Source: Variovorax sp. TBS-050B (GTDB taxonomy: Bacteria > Pseudomonadota > Gammaproteobacteria > Burkholderiales > Burkholderiaceae_C). From it: a stretch of 64,000 nt of DNA. The position numbers and the translations under genes are program-made. The stretch spans positions 124,001 to 188,000 of the forward strand of contig NZ_JARXYR010000002.1 of the NCBI RefSeq assembly GCF_029893635.1, given 5' to 3'. Shown one piece after another: positions 56,017 through 64,000 of the stretch (positions within the stretch are counted from its first letter, which is position 1; every line of letters starts with the position of its first letter). Under the pieces are notes generated by a model, which saw nothing but the letters and a program-made list of their open reading frames with translations, did not search any database and was not told the origin of the DNA.

Positions 56017-58797
56017 ATGACAAGACATCTGTTGCCCGCGGCCCGCCCATCGGCCGCTCGCCCTTCTCTGCCTCTGACCGGCATCCGCCTTTCCGTGCTC
56101 GGCGCGGCCGTTGCGGTGGTCATGGGCCTTGCAAGCACGGACGCCAGCGCCTTCGCGCTGGGTCAGTTGAAGGTGCAGTCGGCGTTGGGTGAGCCGCTGC
56201 GCGCCGAGATCGACGTGACCGAAATGGCAGCCGCCGAGGCGGAAAGCCTGAAGATCAACGTCGCCAGCCCCGACGCCTTCAGGAACGCCGGTGTTCCGTA
56301 CAACGCAGCGCTCGGCGACGTCAAGGCCACGCTGCAGCGCCGCGCGGGCGGCCAGTACGTGGTGCGCCTGAGCGGCAGCCGTCCGCTCAACGATCCGTTC
56401 ATCGACCTGCTGCTCGAGGCCAATGGCGCCTCCGGGCGCATCGTGCGCGACTACACGGTGCTGCTGGACCCGCCGGCCACGCGTCCGGCGGCGCCCGCCG
56501 CACCGCTGGCGCCGGTCGCGCCCCAGATCAGCACGCCGGTGGAGCGTCCCGGTGCCGCCGCGGCCCGTGCACGCCGCGAGCGCGCGCCCGTTGCGCCAGT
56601 GACCGCACCGGCACCGACCCCGGCCGCGCCCGCTCCCGCTCCCGCGTCGCAGGCTCCCGCGGCACCGGCACGTGCGGCAGGTGGTGGCGAACAGGTCACG
56701 GTCCAGCGTGGCGACACCGCCGGCAAGATCGCCGCGGCTTACAAGCCCGCCGACATTTCGCTCGACCAGATGCTGGTCGCGCTGCTGCGCGCCAATCCCG
56801 ATGCCTTCATCGGCGGCAACGTGAACCGGATGAAGGCCGGCGCCGTGCTCGACCTGCCGAGCGCCGCGGAAGCCGGCGCGGTTCCGGCCCTCGAGGCCCG
56901 GCGCACCATCGTGGCGCAGAGCCGCGACTTCGGCACCTACCGCCAGCGCCTGGCGGAAAACGCGCCCACCTCGAACGTGGCCGCTGCGGACCGCAAGGCC
57001 TCCGGCAAGCTGCAGGCGAACGTCGAAGACCGCAATGCGGCGGCGAGCGCGCCCGACAAGCTGACGATCACCCAGGGCAGCGCAGCAGCCCGTGCGGCCG
57101 AGGAAAAGGTGGCGCAGGCCCGTCAGGCACAGGACAACAACAACCGCGTGGCCGAGCTCTCGAAGAACATCGAAGAGTTGGCCAAGCTGAAGGCGGCCAC
57201 CGGTTCGACGGCGCCCGCCGCCGGCGCGGCGCCCGCACCGGCCGCCCCCGGCATCCCGGTGCCGAACCCCGGCGTGACCAGCACCGCCGCGGCGCCCGCC
57301 GCTGCGGTCGCTCCGGCCCCGGCTCCCGCGCCGGCCGCGGCACCTGCCGCGCCGGCCACCCCGGCTGCAGCCCCCGCGGCGGCGACGGAAACGGCAGCCC
57401 CTGCGGCGCCGGCTGCCGCCACCGCCGAATCCACGGCCTCCACCGCAGAAACCACCCCGGGCGCGCCCGCCGCGGCCGCCAGCGCCGCAGCCGCCGCGCC
57501 GGTCGCCGCACCCAAGCCGGTGGTCAAGGCAGCACCTCCGCCGCCGCCACCGGAACGCGGCTTCTTCGAGGAACTGCTCGACAACCCGCTGATGCTCGCG
57601 GGCGCCGCGCTGATCGCGCTGCTGATCGGCTTCCTGCTCTACCGTGTGCTCGGTCGCCGGCGCGAGGAAATGAGCGAAAGCGTGTTCCTCGAAAGCCGGA
57701 TTCCCAAGGACTCGTTCTTCGGCGCCAGCGGCGGCGAATCGGTCGACACCAAGCAGCGCGGCGACTCGACCGTCTCCTCGCTGTCCTACTCGCCGAGCCA
57801 GCTCGATGCGGGCGACGTCGACCCGGTCGCAGAGGCCGACGTGTACCTGGCCTACGGCCGCGACCTGCAGGCCGAGGAAATCCTCCGCGAAGCCCTGCGC
57901 GTGAACCCCGAGCGCACGGCCATCCACCTGAAGCTGCTCGAAATCCACGCCAAGCGCCGCGACGTCCGGGCCTATGAAGGCCTGGCGACCGAAGTCCACA
58001 AGCTCACCGGCGGCACGGGTGCGGACTGGAACCGCGTGGTCGAGATGGGCAAGGACCTCGACCCGGGCAATCCGCTGTACGAATCGGGCGCGCCCCGCAG
58101 CGTGAGCGCGACCGAGAGCGCGGCCTTCGCAGGCGCCCTGGCCTCCGCGGCGGCCAAGCCCGCAGCGCCCACGCCGGCACCGGCGCCCGCCCCGGCCCCT
58201 GCGCCCGTCGTGTCGGCGCCGCCGGCGTTCATGCCCTCGGTGGCGCCGCTGGATTTCGACCTGGACCTGAGCCAGCCCCCGGCCCCCGTGCCGGCGCCCG
58301 CCCCCGTGAGCGCCAGCCTGCCCAAGACCGCCTACGTGGCCCCGGCGCCCGTGGCGCCCCTGTCCAACGGCCATGCGGCCGCGCATCCTCCGATCGCGCC
58401 GGTCGACATGGAGAACGACTTCGACACCGCCCCCGGCGCACTGGCACCGATCACCCGCCCCGGCGCACTCGGCGACGCCGACGCCAACACCCGTCCGGTC
58501 GGCCTGCGCAGCGGCCTGCCCGCGGATTCGGGCTTCATCGAGTTCGACATGAGCGCACTGGCCGGGCTTCCCGCCCGTCCGGCCGCCGGCACCGCGGCCG
58601 AAGCAGCCCGCCCCGTCGCACCGACCCAGGACGACGACGGCGACGACAGCCCGCATGCGGTCAAGCTGTCGCTGGCGCGCGAACTCCAGGCCATCGGCGA
58701 CGTCGAGGGTGCCCGTTCGCTGGTCGAGGAAGTCGAAGCCGAAAGCGCCGGCGACCTCAAGTCGCAGGCACGGCAGCTGCTCGCCGAGCTGCGCTGA
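56017..58797 (+). CDS. fimV: FimV-type polar hub / motility protein
   Basis: 926 aa. A long signal region (residues 1-45, ending ASTDASAFA) leads to the FimV N-terminal domain (LGQLKVQSALGEPLRAEIDVTEM), a LysM peptidoglycan-binding domain (about 226-285: VTVQRGDTAGKIAAAY, later LLRANPDAF), an Ala/Pro-rich linker of more than 100 residues, one membrane helix (about 522-545: LMLAGAALIALLIGFLLYRVLG) and a cytoplasmic TPR-type part with the conserved C-terminal motif ARELQAIGDVEGARSLVEEV. In other bacteria it organises type IV pili and polar proteins. Role here inferred. Confidence 0.93.
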   Translation: MTRHLLPAARPSAARPSLPLTGIRLSVLGAAVAVVMGLASTDASAFALGQLKVQSALGEPLRAEIDVTEMAAAEAESLKINVASPDAFRNAGVPYNAALGDVKATLQRRAGGQYVVRLSGSRPLNDPFIDLLLEANGASGRIVRDYTVLLDPPATRPAAPAAPLAPVAPQISTPVERPGAAAARARRERAPVAPVTAPAPTPAAPAPAPASQAPAAPARAAGGGEQVTVQRGDTAGKIAAAYKPADISLDQMLVALLRANPDAFIGGNVNRMKAGAVLDLPSAAEAGAVPALEARRTIVAQSRDFGTYRQRLAENAPTSNVAAADRKASGKLQANVEDRNAAASAPDKLTITQGSAAARAAEEKVAQARQAQDNNNRVAELSKNIEELAKLKAATGSTAPAAGAAPAPAAPGIPVPNPGVTSTAAAPAAAVAPAPAPAPAAAPAAPATPAAAPAAATETAAPAAPAAATAESTASTAETTPGAPAAAASAAAAAPVAAPKPVVKAAPPPPPPERGFFEELLDNPLMLAGAALIALLIGFLLYRVLGRRREEMSESVFLESRIPKDSFFGASGGESVDTKQRGDSTVSSLSYSPSQLDAGDVDPVAEADVYLAYGRDLQAEEILREALRVNPERTAIHLKLLEIHAKRRDVRAYEGLATEVHKLTGGTGADWNRVVEMGKDLDPGNPLYESGAPRSVSATESAAFAGALASAAAKPAAPTPAPAPAPAPAPVVSAPPAFMPSVAPLDFDLDLSQPPAPVPAPAPVSASLPKTAYVAPAPVAPLSNGHAAAHPPIAPVDMENDFDTAPGALAPITRPGALGDADANTRPVGLRSGLPADSGFIEFDMSALAGLPARPAAGTAAEAARPVAPTQDDDGDDSPHAVKLSLARELQAIGDVEGARSLVEEVEAESAGDLKSQARQLLAELR

Positions 58798-58829
58798 GCC
58801 GCGGCACTGTTCCGACCGTTCCCGAGTTC

Positions 58830-59642
58830 GTGAGGCTGGCGCTAGGCATCCGCTACAACGGCCAGGCGTACGAGGGCTGGCAGAGCCAGCGCTCGGGCCG
58901 CACGGTGCAGGACAAGCTGGAAGCCGCGCTCGCGCGCTTCACCACCCAGCGCATCGGCACGCTGTGCGCCGGCCGCACCGACACCGGCGTGCATGCGCTG
59001 ATGCAGGTGGTGCACTTCGACACCGCCATCGAGCGCGAGCCCTTCTCCTGGGTGCGCGGCACCAACCGCTTCCTGCCCGACGACATCGCGGTGCAGTGGG
59101 CCCATCCGGTGCCCGATGAGTTCCATTGCCGCGCGAGCGCGCTGTCGCGCCGCTACCTCTACGTGCTCTCGGAATCGCCGGTGCGGCCCAGCCTGGATGC
59201 GGGCCGCGTGGGCTGGTCGATGTATGCGCTCGACGGCGACGCGATGCGCGCCGCCGCGGCGCTGCTGGTGGGCCGGCACGACTTCAGTTCCTTCCGCGCC
59301 TCGGCCTGCCAGGCGCGCTCGCCGGTCAAGGACCTGCGGCGCATCGAGATCACCCGCAGCGGCACTGGCGACCGCTGCCGCTGGCATTTCGAGTTCGAGG
59401 CCGACGCGTTCCTGCACCACATGATCCGCAACCTCATGGGCTGCCTGGTGCGCATCGGCCGCGGCGACGCGCCGCCCGAATGGATCGTCGAGGTGCTGGA
59501 AGCGCGCAGCCGCAAGGTGGCGGCGCCCACCTTTTCGGCCGACGGGCTGTACTTTCTCGGTCCGTTGTACGACGCGCGCTGGGGTCTGCCCGCCGAGGCC
59601 ACGCTGCAGGGCGGCGGCGCTGCGTATGATGGCCCGCCATGA
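58830..59642 (+). CDS. truA: tRNA pseudouridine(38-40) synthase
   Basis: 270 aa. Makes pseudouridine at positions 38-40 of the tRNA anticodon arm. MRLALGIRYNGQAYEGWQSQ at the N-terminus and catalytic D51 in CAGRTDTGVHALMQVVHF; HHMIRNLMGCLVRIGRG near 195 is also typical. GTG start, 32 bases after fimV. Its stop overlaps the trpF start by four bases. Confidence 0.96.
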   Translation: MRLALGIRYNGQAYEGWQSQRSGRTVQDKLEAALARFTTQRIGTLCAGRTDTGVHALMQVVHFDTAIEREPFSWVRGTNRFLPDDIAVQWAHPVPDEFHCRASALSRRYLYVLSESPVRPSLDAGRVGWSMYALDGDAMRAAAALLVGRHDFSSFRASACQARSPVKDLRRIEITRSGTGDRCRWHFEFEADAFLHHMIRNLMGCLVRIGRGDAPPEWIVEVLEARSRKVAAPTFSADGLYFLGPLYDARWGLPAEATLQGGGAAYDGPP

Positions 59643-60337
59643 CCGCCCCGCCCCGCACCCGCATCAAGATCTGCGGCCTCACGCGTGAGGCCGACGTGGA
59701 TGCGGCCGTCGAGGCCGGCGCCGATGCGGTCGGCTTCGTGCTCTACGCCGCCAGCCCGCGTGCGGTCACGGCCGAGCGCGCCGCAGCGCTCGCCGCCCGG
59801 CTGCCGCCTTTCGTCACGCCGGTGCTGCTGTTCGTCAACGCGGCGGCGCCCGCGGCCCTCGAAGCGCTCGGCCGCGTACGGGGCGCGATCGCGCAATTCC
59901 ATGGCGACGAGACGCCGCAGCAGTGCGAGGAAGCCTCGGGCCACGGGCGCTTCCGTTACATGCGCGCAGCCCGCATTCCCATGGGGACTGCCGGCGCGGG
60001 CTTCGACCTCGTAAAATACGCGTCCGATTACTCCCACGCCCAGGCCATCCTGCTCGACGCCCACGTCGAAGGTTATGGCGGTGGCGGCAAGGCATTCGAT
60101 TGGTCACTTCTTCCACCCGCCGTCGACGCTCACCTCGTCTTGAGTGGTGGGCTCACACCTGCAAACGTGAGCGATGGCATTCGCATCCTGCGGGCGCGCT
60201 GCAAGACGCTGTCCGTTGATGTGAGCTCGGGCGTCGAGATCGACGGCCCGGGCAACAAGGGCCTGAAGGACGCCGGAAAGATCCGGCAATTCGTCGCAGC
60301 CGCCAGGGCGGCCGACAGCGCCTTCTCCTCCAGTTAG
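59639..60337 (+). CDS. trpF: Phosphoribosylanthranilate isomerase
   Basis: 232 aa TIM-barrel enzyme, third step of tryptophan synthesis from anthranilate. [27 protein letters not shown] with general base C12, the strand QFHGDET, and LSGGLTPANV and DVSSGVE (the catalytic Asp) near the C-terminus. Start overlaps truA (ATGA). trpB follows after 51 bases. Confidence 0.96.
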   Translation: MTAPPRTRIKICGLTREADVDAAVEAGADAVGFVLYAASPRAVTAERAAALAARLPPFVTPVLLFVNAAAPAALEALGRVRGAIAQFHGDETPQQCEEASGHGRFRYMRAARIPMGTAGAGFDLVKYASDYSHAQAILLDAHVEGYGGGGKAFDWSLLPPAVDAHLVLSGGLTPANVSDGIRILRARCKTLSVDVSSGVEIDGPGNKGLKDAGKIRQFVAAARAADSAFSSS

Positions 60338-60388
60338 CCGCCGCTTCCCGATCGTGCGTATCGGGCCGCGGCCCACCGATCGAGAACC

Positions 60389-61665
<1,277 letters not shown>

Positions 61666-61666
<1 letters not shown>

Positions 61667-62596
61667 TGAGCACCGCCGGACCGCTCCAAGGTGCGAAGGC
61701 CCCCTCGGGGGGCAGCGCAGCACACGAAGTGGCAAGCGTGGGGGCACGGCCGAGCCGCATCGCCGCCACCTTCGAGGCGCTGAAAAAAGACGGCCGCCGC
61801 GCCCTCATTCCCTACGTCACCGCCGGCTTTCCCTATGCCGACATCACGCCCGCGCTGATGCACGGCATGGTCGAGGCCGGCTCCGACGTGATCGAGCTCG
61901 GCGTGCCCTTCTCCGATCCGATGGCCGACGGCCCCGTGATCCAGAAGGCCGGCGAAGCGGCGCTCGCGATGGGCGTGGGCATGAAGCAGGTGCTCGCGAT
62001 GGGTGGCCGAGTTCCGCCAAAAGGACGCCGCCACGCCCGTGGTGCTGATGGGCTATGCGAACCCGGTCGAGCGCTATGACCTCGTGCACGGCGCGAAGGC
62101 CTTCATCCGCGATGCCGCGGCCGCCGGCGTCGACGGACTGCTGGTGGTCGACTACCCGCCCGAGGAATGCGAGGACTTCGCCGCCGAGCTCAAGGCCGCC
62201 GGGATGGACCTGATCTTCCTGCTCGCGCCCACCAGCACCGGCGAGCGCATGGCGCAGGTGGCGCGCATCGCGAGCGGCTACGTCTATTACGTCTCGCTCA
62301 AGGGCGTGACCGGCGCGGGCCACCTCGACACCGAGGCGGTCGGCCGGATGATCCCGCGCATCCGCGAACACGTCCAGATTCCCGTCGGCGTGGGCTTCGG
62401 CATCCGCGATGCGCGCACCGCGCAGGCGATCGGCTCGGCCGCGGACGCGGTCGTGATCGGCACGAAGATCATCCAGCTGATCGACGGCCAGCCGCGCGAG
62501 CAGGTGGTGCCCGCGGTGCGCGAATTCCTGTCCGGCATCCGCGAAGCGCTCGACGCCTTGCCCGCCGCTACCCCCAAGAATGCGGCTGGCCGATAA
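61666..62596 (+). CDS. trpA: Tryptophan synthase alpha subunit with repeat-derived N-terminal extension; frameshifted in this sequence
   Basis: Cleaves indole-3-glycerol phosphate and channels indole to TrpB. The body is standard ([28 protein letters not shown], then [17 protein letters not shown] with the catalytic Glu and Asp). Two oddities. First, the ATG has an ideal GGAGG ribosome site, but residues 2-29 are extra and correspond to an inverted C/G-block repeat. Second, at 62001-62003 a GGG run is one base too long: with GG the reading continues as [19 protein letters not shown], giving 309 aa in total. The extra base is probably an error. GTG codons at 61729 and 61738 are alternative starts. 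Confidence 0.93.
61680..61755 (-). repeat. C/G-block repeat, copy C, inside the trpA 5' end
   Basis: Read on the minus strand it runs GCCCCCACGC..CACTTCGTGTGCTGCGC, then CCCCCCGAGGGGGCC, similar to the first half of the copy at 63501-63593 (CCCCCAGGCTG..CACTGCGTGTCC, then CCCCCCGACCGGGGGC). It lies inside the trpA coding frame and supplies the extra N-terminal residues. The second half of the element (cruciform) is absent. Confidence 0.7.
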
Positions 62597-62625
62597 TCGC
62601 CGCTGCCCTGACCCCGAGGATTTCC

Positions 62626-63498
62626 ATGAGCTGGCTTGAAAAACTGCTACCCGCCAAGATCGCCCAGACCGACCCCGCCGAGCGCCGCCAGGTGCCCGAA
62701 GGCCTGTGGATCAAATGCCCGGCCTGCGAGACGGTGCTCTACAAGACCGACCTGGAGCACAACCAGAACGTCTGCCCGAGCTGCAGCCACCACCACCGCA
62801 TCGGCGCGCGCGCGCGGCTCGACGCCTTCCTCGACGCCGAGGGGCGCTACGAGATCGCCCAGGAAGTGCTCCCTGTCGATGCGCTGAAGTTCAAGGACAG
62901 CCGCCGCTACCCCGAGCGGCTCAAGGAAGCGCTCGAGAACACCGGCGAGACCGATGCGCTGGTCGTGATGGGCGGCTCGGTCCACAGCATCAGCGTGGTC
63001 GTGGCCTGCTTCGAGTTCGAGTTCATGGGCGGCAGCATGGGCAGCGTGGTCGGCGAGCGCTTCGTGCGCGGCGTCGAGACCGCCATCGAGCAGAAGGTGC
63101 CCTTCATCTGCTTCACCGCCACTGGCGGCGCGCGCATGCAGGAAGGCCTGCTGTCGCTGATGCAGATGGCCAAGACCAATGCCGCGCTCACGCGCCTCGC
63201 GAAGAAGGGCCTGCCCTACATCAGCGTGCTGACCGACCCGACCATGGGCGGCGTCTCGGCCGGCTTCGCCTTCGTGGGCGACGTCGTGATCGCCGAACCG
63301 AAGGCGCTGATCGGCTTCGCCGGCCCGCGCGTGATCGAGTCGACCGTTCGCGTGACGCTGCCCGAAGGCTTCCAGCGCGCCGAGTTCCTGCAGACCAAGG
63401 GCGCGATCGACTTCATCAGCGACCGCCGCGAGCTGCGCAAGACCATCGCCAGCACCCTCGCGATGCTGCTGCGCCAGCCCGCAGACGCGGTGATCTAG
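62626..63498 (+). CDS. accD: Acetyl-CoA carboxylase carboxyltransferase beta subunit
   Basis: 290 aa. Transfers carboxyl from biotin to acetyl-CoA with AccA, first step of fatty-acid synthesis. N-terminal zinc ribbon with C31, C34, C50 and C53 ([23 protein letters not shown] region). [20 protein letters not shown] [39 protein letters not shown] and [17 protein letters not shown] follow. 29 bases after trpA, the usual neighbour in this order. A repeat begins just after its stop, where folC would usually be found. Confidence 0.97.
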   Translation: MSWLEKLLPAKIAQTDPAERRQVPEGLWIKCPACETVLYKTDLEHNQNVCPSCSHHHRIGARARLDAFLDAEGRYEIAQEVLPVDALKFKDSRRYPERLKEALENTGETDALVVMGGSVHSISVVVACFEFEFMGGSMGSVVGERFVRGVETAIEQKVPFICFTATGGARMQEGLLSLMQMAKTNAALTRLAKKGLPYISVLTDPTMGGVSAGFAFVGDVVIAEPKALIGFAGPRVIESTVRVTLPEGFQRAEFLQTKGAIDFISDRRELRKTIASTLAMLLRQPADAVI

Positions 63499-63500
63499 CT

Positions 63501-63593
63501 CGCCCCCAGGCTGCGCGGCACTGCGTGTCCGCTTCGCCACCCCCCGACCGGGGGCAACACCTGCGGCCCGGCGAAGCCGGTTCCGCGGTGTTC
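63501..63593. repeat. C/G-block intergenic repeat, copy B
   Basis: Begins CGCCCCCAGGCTGCGC, has a CCCCC-GACC-GGGGG centre (63541-63554) and ends in a cruciform: AACACC..GCGG pairs with CCGCGGTGTT around CCGGC-GAA-GCCGG. Fullest copy of the element; it fills most of the gap between the convergent accD and yggT genes and may help separate their transcripts. Confidence 0.8.
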
Positions 63594-63607
63594 TCGAAAG
63601 GGCAGGC

Positions 63608-64000
63608 TCAGGCGCCGAGGCGGTAGGCCCAGACCAGCAGGTTGCCGAGCACGATCGCGATCACCTGCAGCAGCACGATCGCGGCGAGCGGCGACAGGTC
63701 GACGCCGCCGATCAGCGGAATGAAGCGGCGGAACGGCCGCACCAGCGGCTCGGCGAGCCGCGAGATCAGGTCGAACAGCACGGGCGAGGCGCCCGGTATC
63801 CACGACAGCACGGCATACACGACGAGCAGCGCCGTGAGCCCCGACACCGCGAGCTGCAGCAGCCCCACGAAGGACACCAGCGGCAGCGCGATCAGGCGGC
63901 CGAGGTTGCCGATCAGCAGCCACAGCAGCAGGAACTTCACGAGCACCAGCAGCCAGGCCGCGATCGCGCTCGCCAGGTCCCAGCGCTTCAGCGGCGGCAC
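63608..64000 (-). CDS. YggT family membrane protein, 5' end cut by window edge
   Basis: 130 codons visible, running to the right edge. The piece contains two to three membrane helices and the YggT core: PGASPVLFDLISRLAEPLVRPFRRFIPLIGGVDLSPLAAIVLLQVI, the repeat in which P-L-x-P-R-R-x-P precedes D-x-S-P. The window begins inside the first half (VPPLKRWDLASAIAAW), which is probably the end of the first YggT repeat, so the GTG at the edge is unlikely to be the start. Function unknown; linked to osmotic tolerance and membrane protein placement in other bacteria. Confidence 0.88.
   Translation of the reverse strand: MPPLKRWDLASAIAAWLLVLVKFLLLWLLIGNLGRLIALPLVSFVGLLQLAVSGLTALLVVYAVLSWIPGASPVLFDLISRLAEPLVRPFRRFIPLIGGVDLSPLAAIVLLQVIAIVLGNLLVWAYRLGA

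Noticed and set aside
57200..57540. Ala/Pro-rich stretch of fimV as a separate tandem-repeat element
   Set aside because: It is the normal low-complexity linker of FimV, with no constant repeat unit.

Overview
The window is a GC-rich, densely packed stretch of bacterial chromosome with almost wholly housekeeping content. The gene orders (murJ divergent from rpsT, DUF3579-argD-argF, sdhCDAB-sdhE-gltA, leuCD-leuB-asd-fimV-truA-trpFBA-accD) and the C/G-block intergenic repeats point to a betaproteobacterium of the Burkholderiales, most likely Comamonadaceae and close to Variovorax. That placement is inference from synteny and protein character. I saw no tRNA, rRNA, CRISPR, insertion sequence or prophage, and no gene-free stretch over 300 bases.

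Layout. 1-4.1 kb: pcnB (cut by the window edge) and hda on the minus strand, divergent from purM and an AI-2E-type permease. 4.2-10.2 kb: accessory genes, namely an isochorismatase-fold/DJ-1/GlxA overlapping trio, an ECF42-type sigma factor, an exported formylglycine-generating-enzyme-like protein, two DGPF (YCII-related) proteins behind a candidate ECF42 promoter, and a VOC protein. 10.2-16.5 kb: SirB1-like gene, murJ, rpsT, DUF3579, argD, argF and a hypothetical. 16.5-20.9 kb: a lipoprotein S9 peptidase divergent from a two-component system fused by overlaps to a YkgJ-type cysteine-cluster gene. 21-24.3 kb: kynurenine pathway (kynB, kynU, exported protein, kynA). 24.4-29.4 kb: a SUKH/ankyrin-like protein, then a feoA-feoB-Cys-rich protein-flavin monooxygenase operon. 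29.5-43.5 kb: metallophosphoesterase, acnA, small membrane protein/XRE pair, FadE-type dehydrogenase, a GT-A-like protein, acnB, a periplasmic protein, a CitE-like lyase, trans-aconitate methyltransferase and mdh. 43.7-49.8 kb: GntR regulator, sdhCDAB, sdhE, gltA. 49.9-64 kb: entericidin, LysR, leuCD, leuB, asd, fimV, truA, trpF, trpB, trpA, accD, partial yggT.

Functionally the centre is a TCA-cycle supercluster (acnA, acnB, mdh, sdh, gltA, plus tam, which removes the aconitase inhibitor trans-aconitate), followed by leucine, aspartate-family and tryptophan synthesis.

Three conserved genes (SirB1-like, acnB, trpA) each carry a single extra base in a G/C run, and the metallophosphoesterase start shows a fourth likely +1. 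Together these look like base-call errors in the sequence rather than decay. The most unusual real-looking features are a repeat element read in frame as a new TrpA N-terminus, the ECF42/DGPF locus with a matching promoter, a long three-tiered hairpin between leuD and leuB, and a flavin monooxygenase sitting inside the feo operon.
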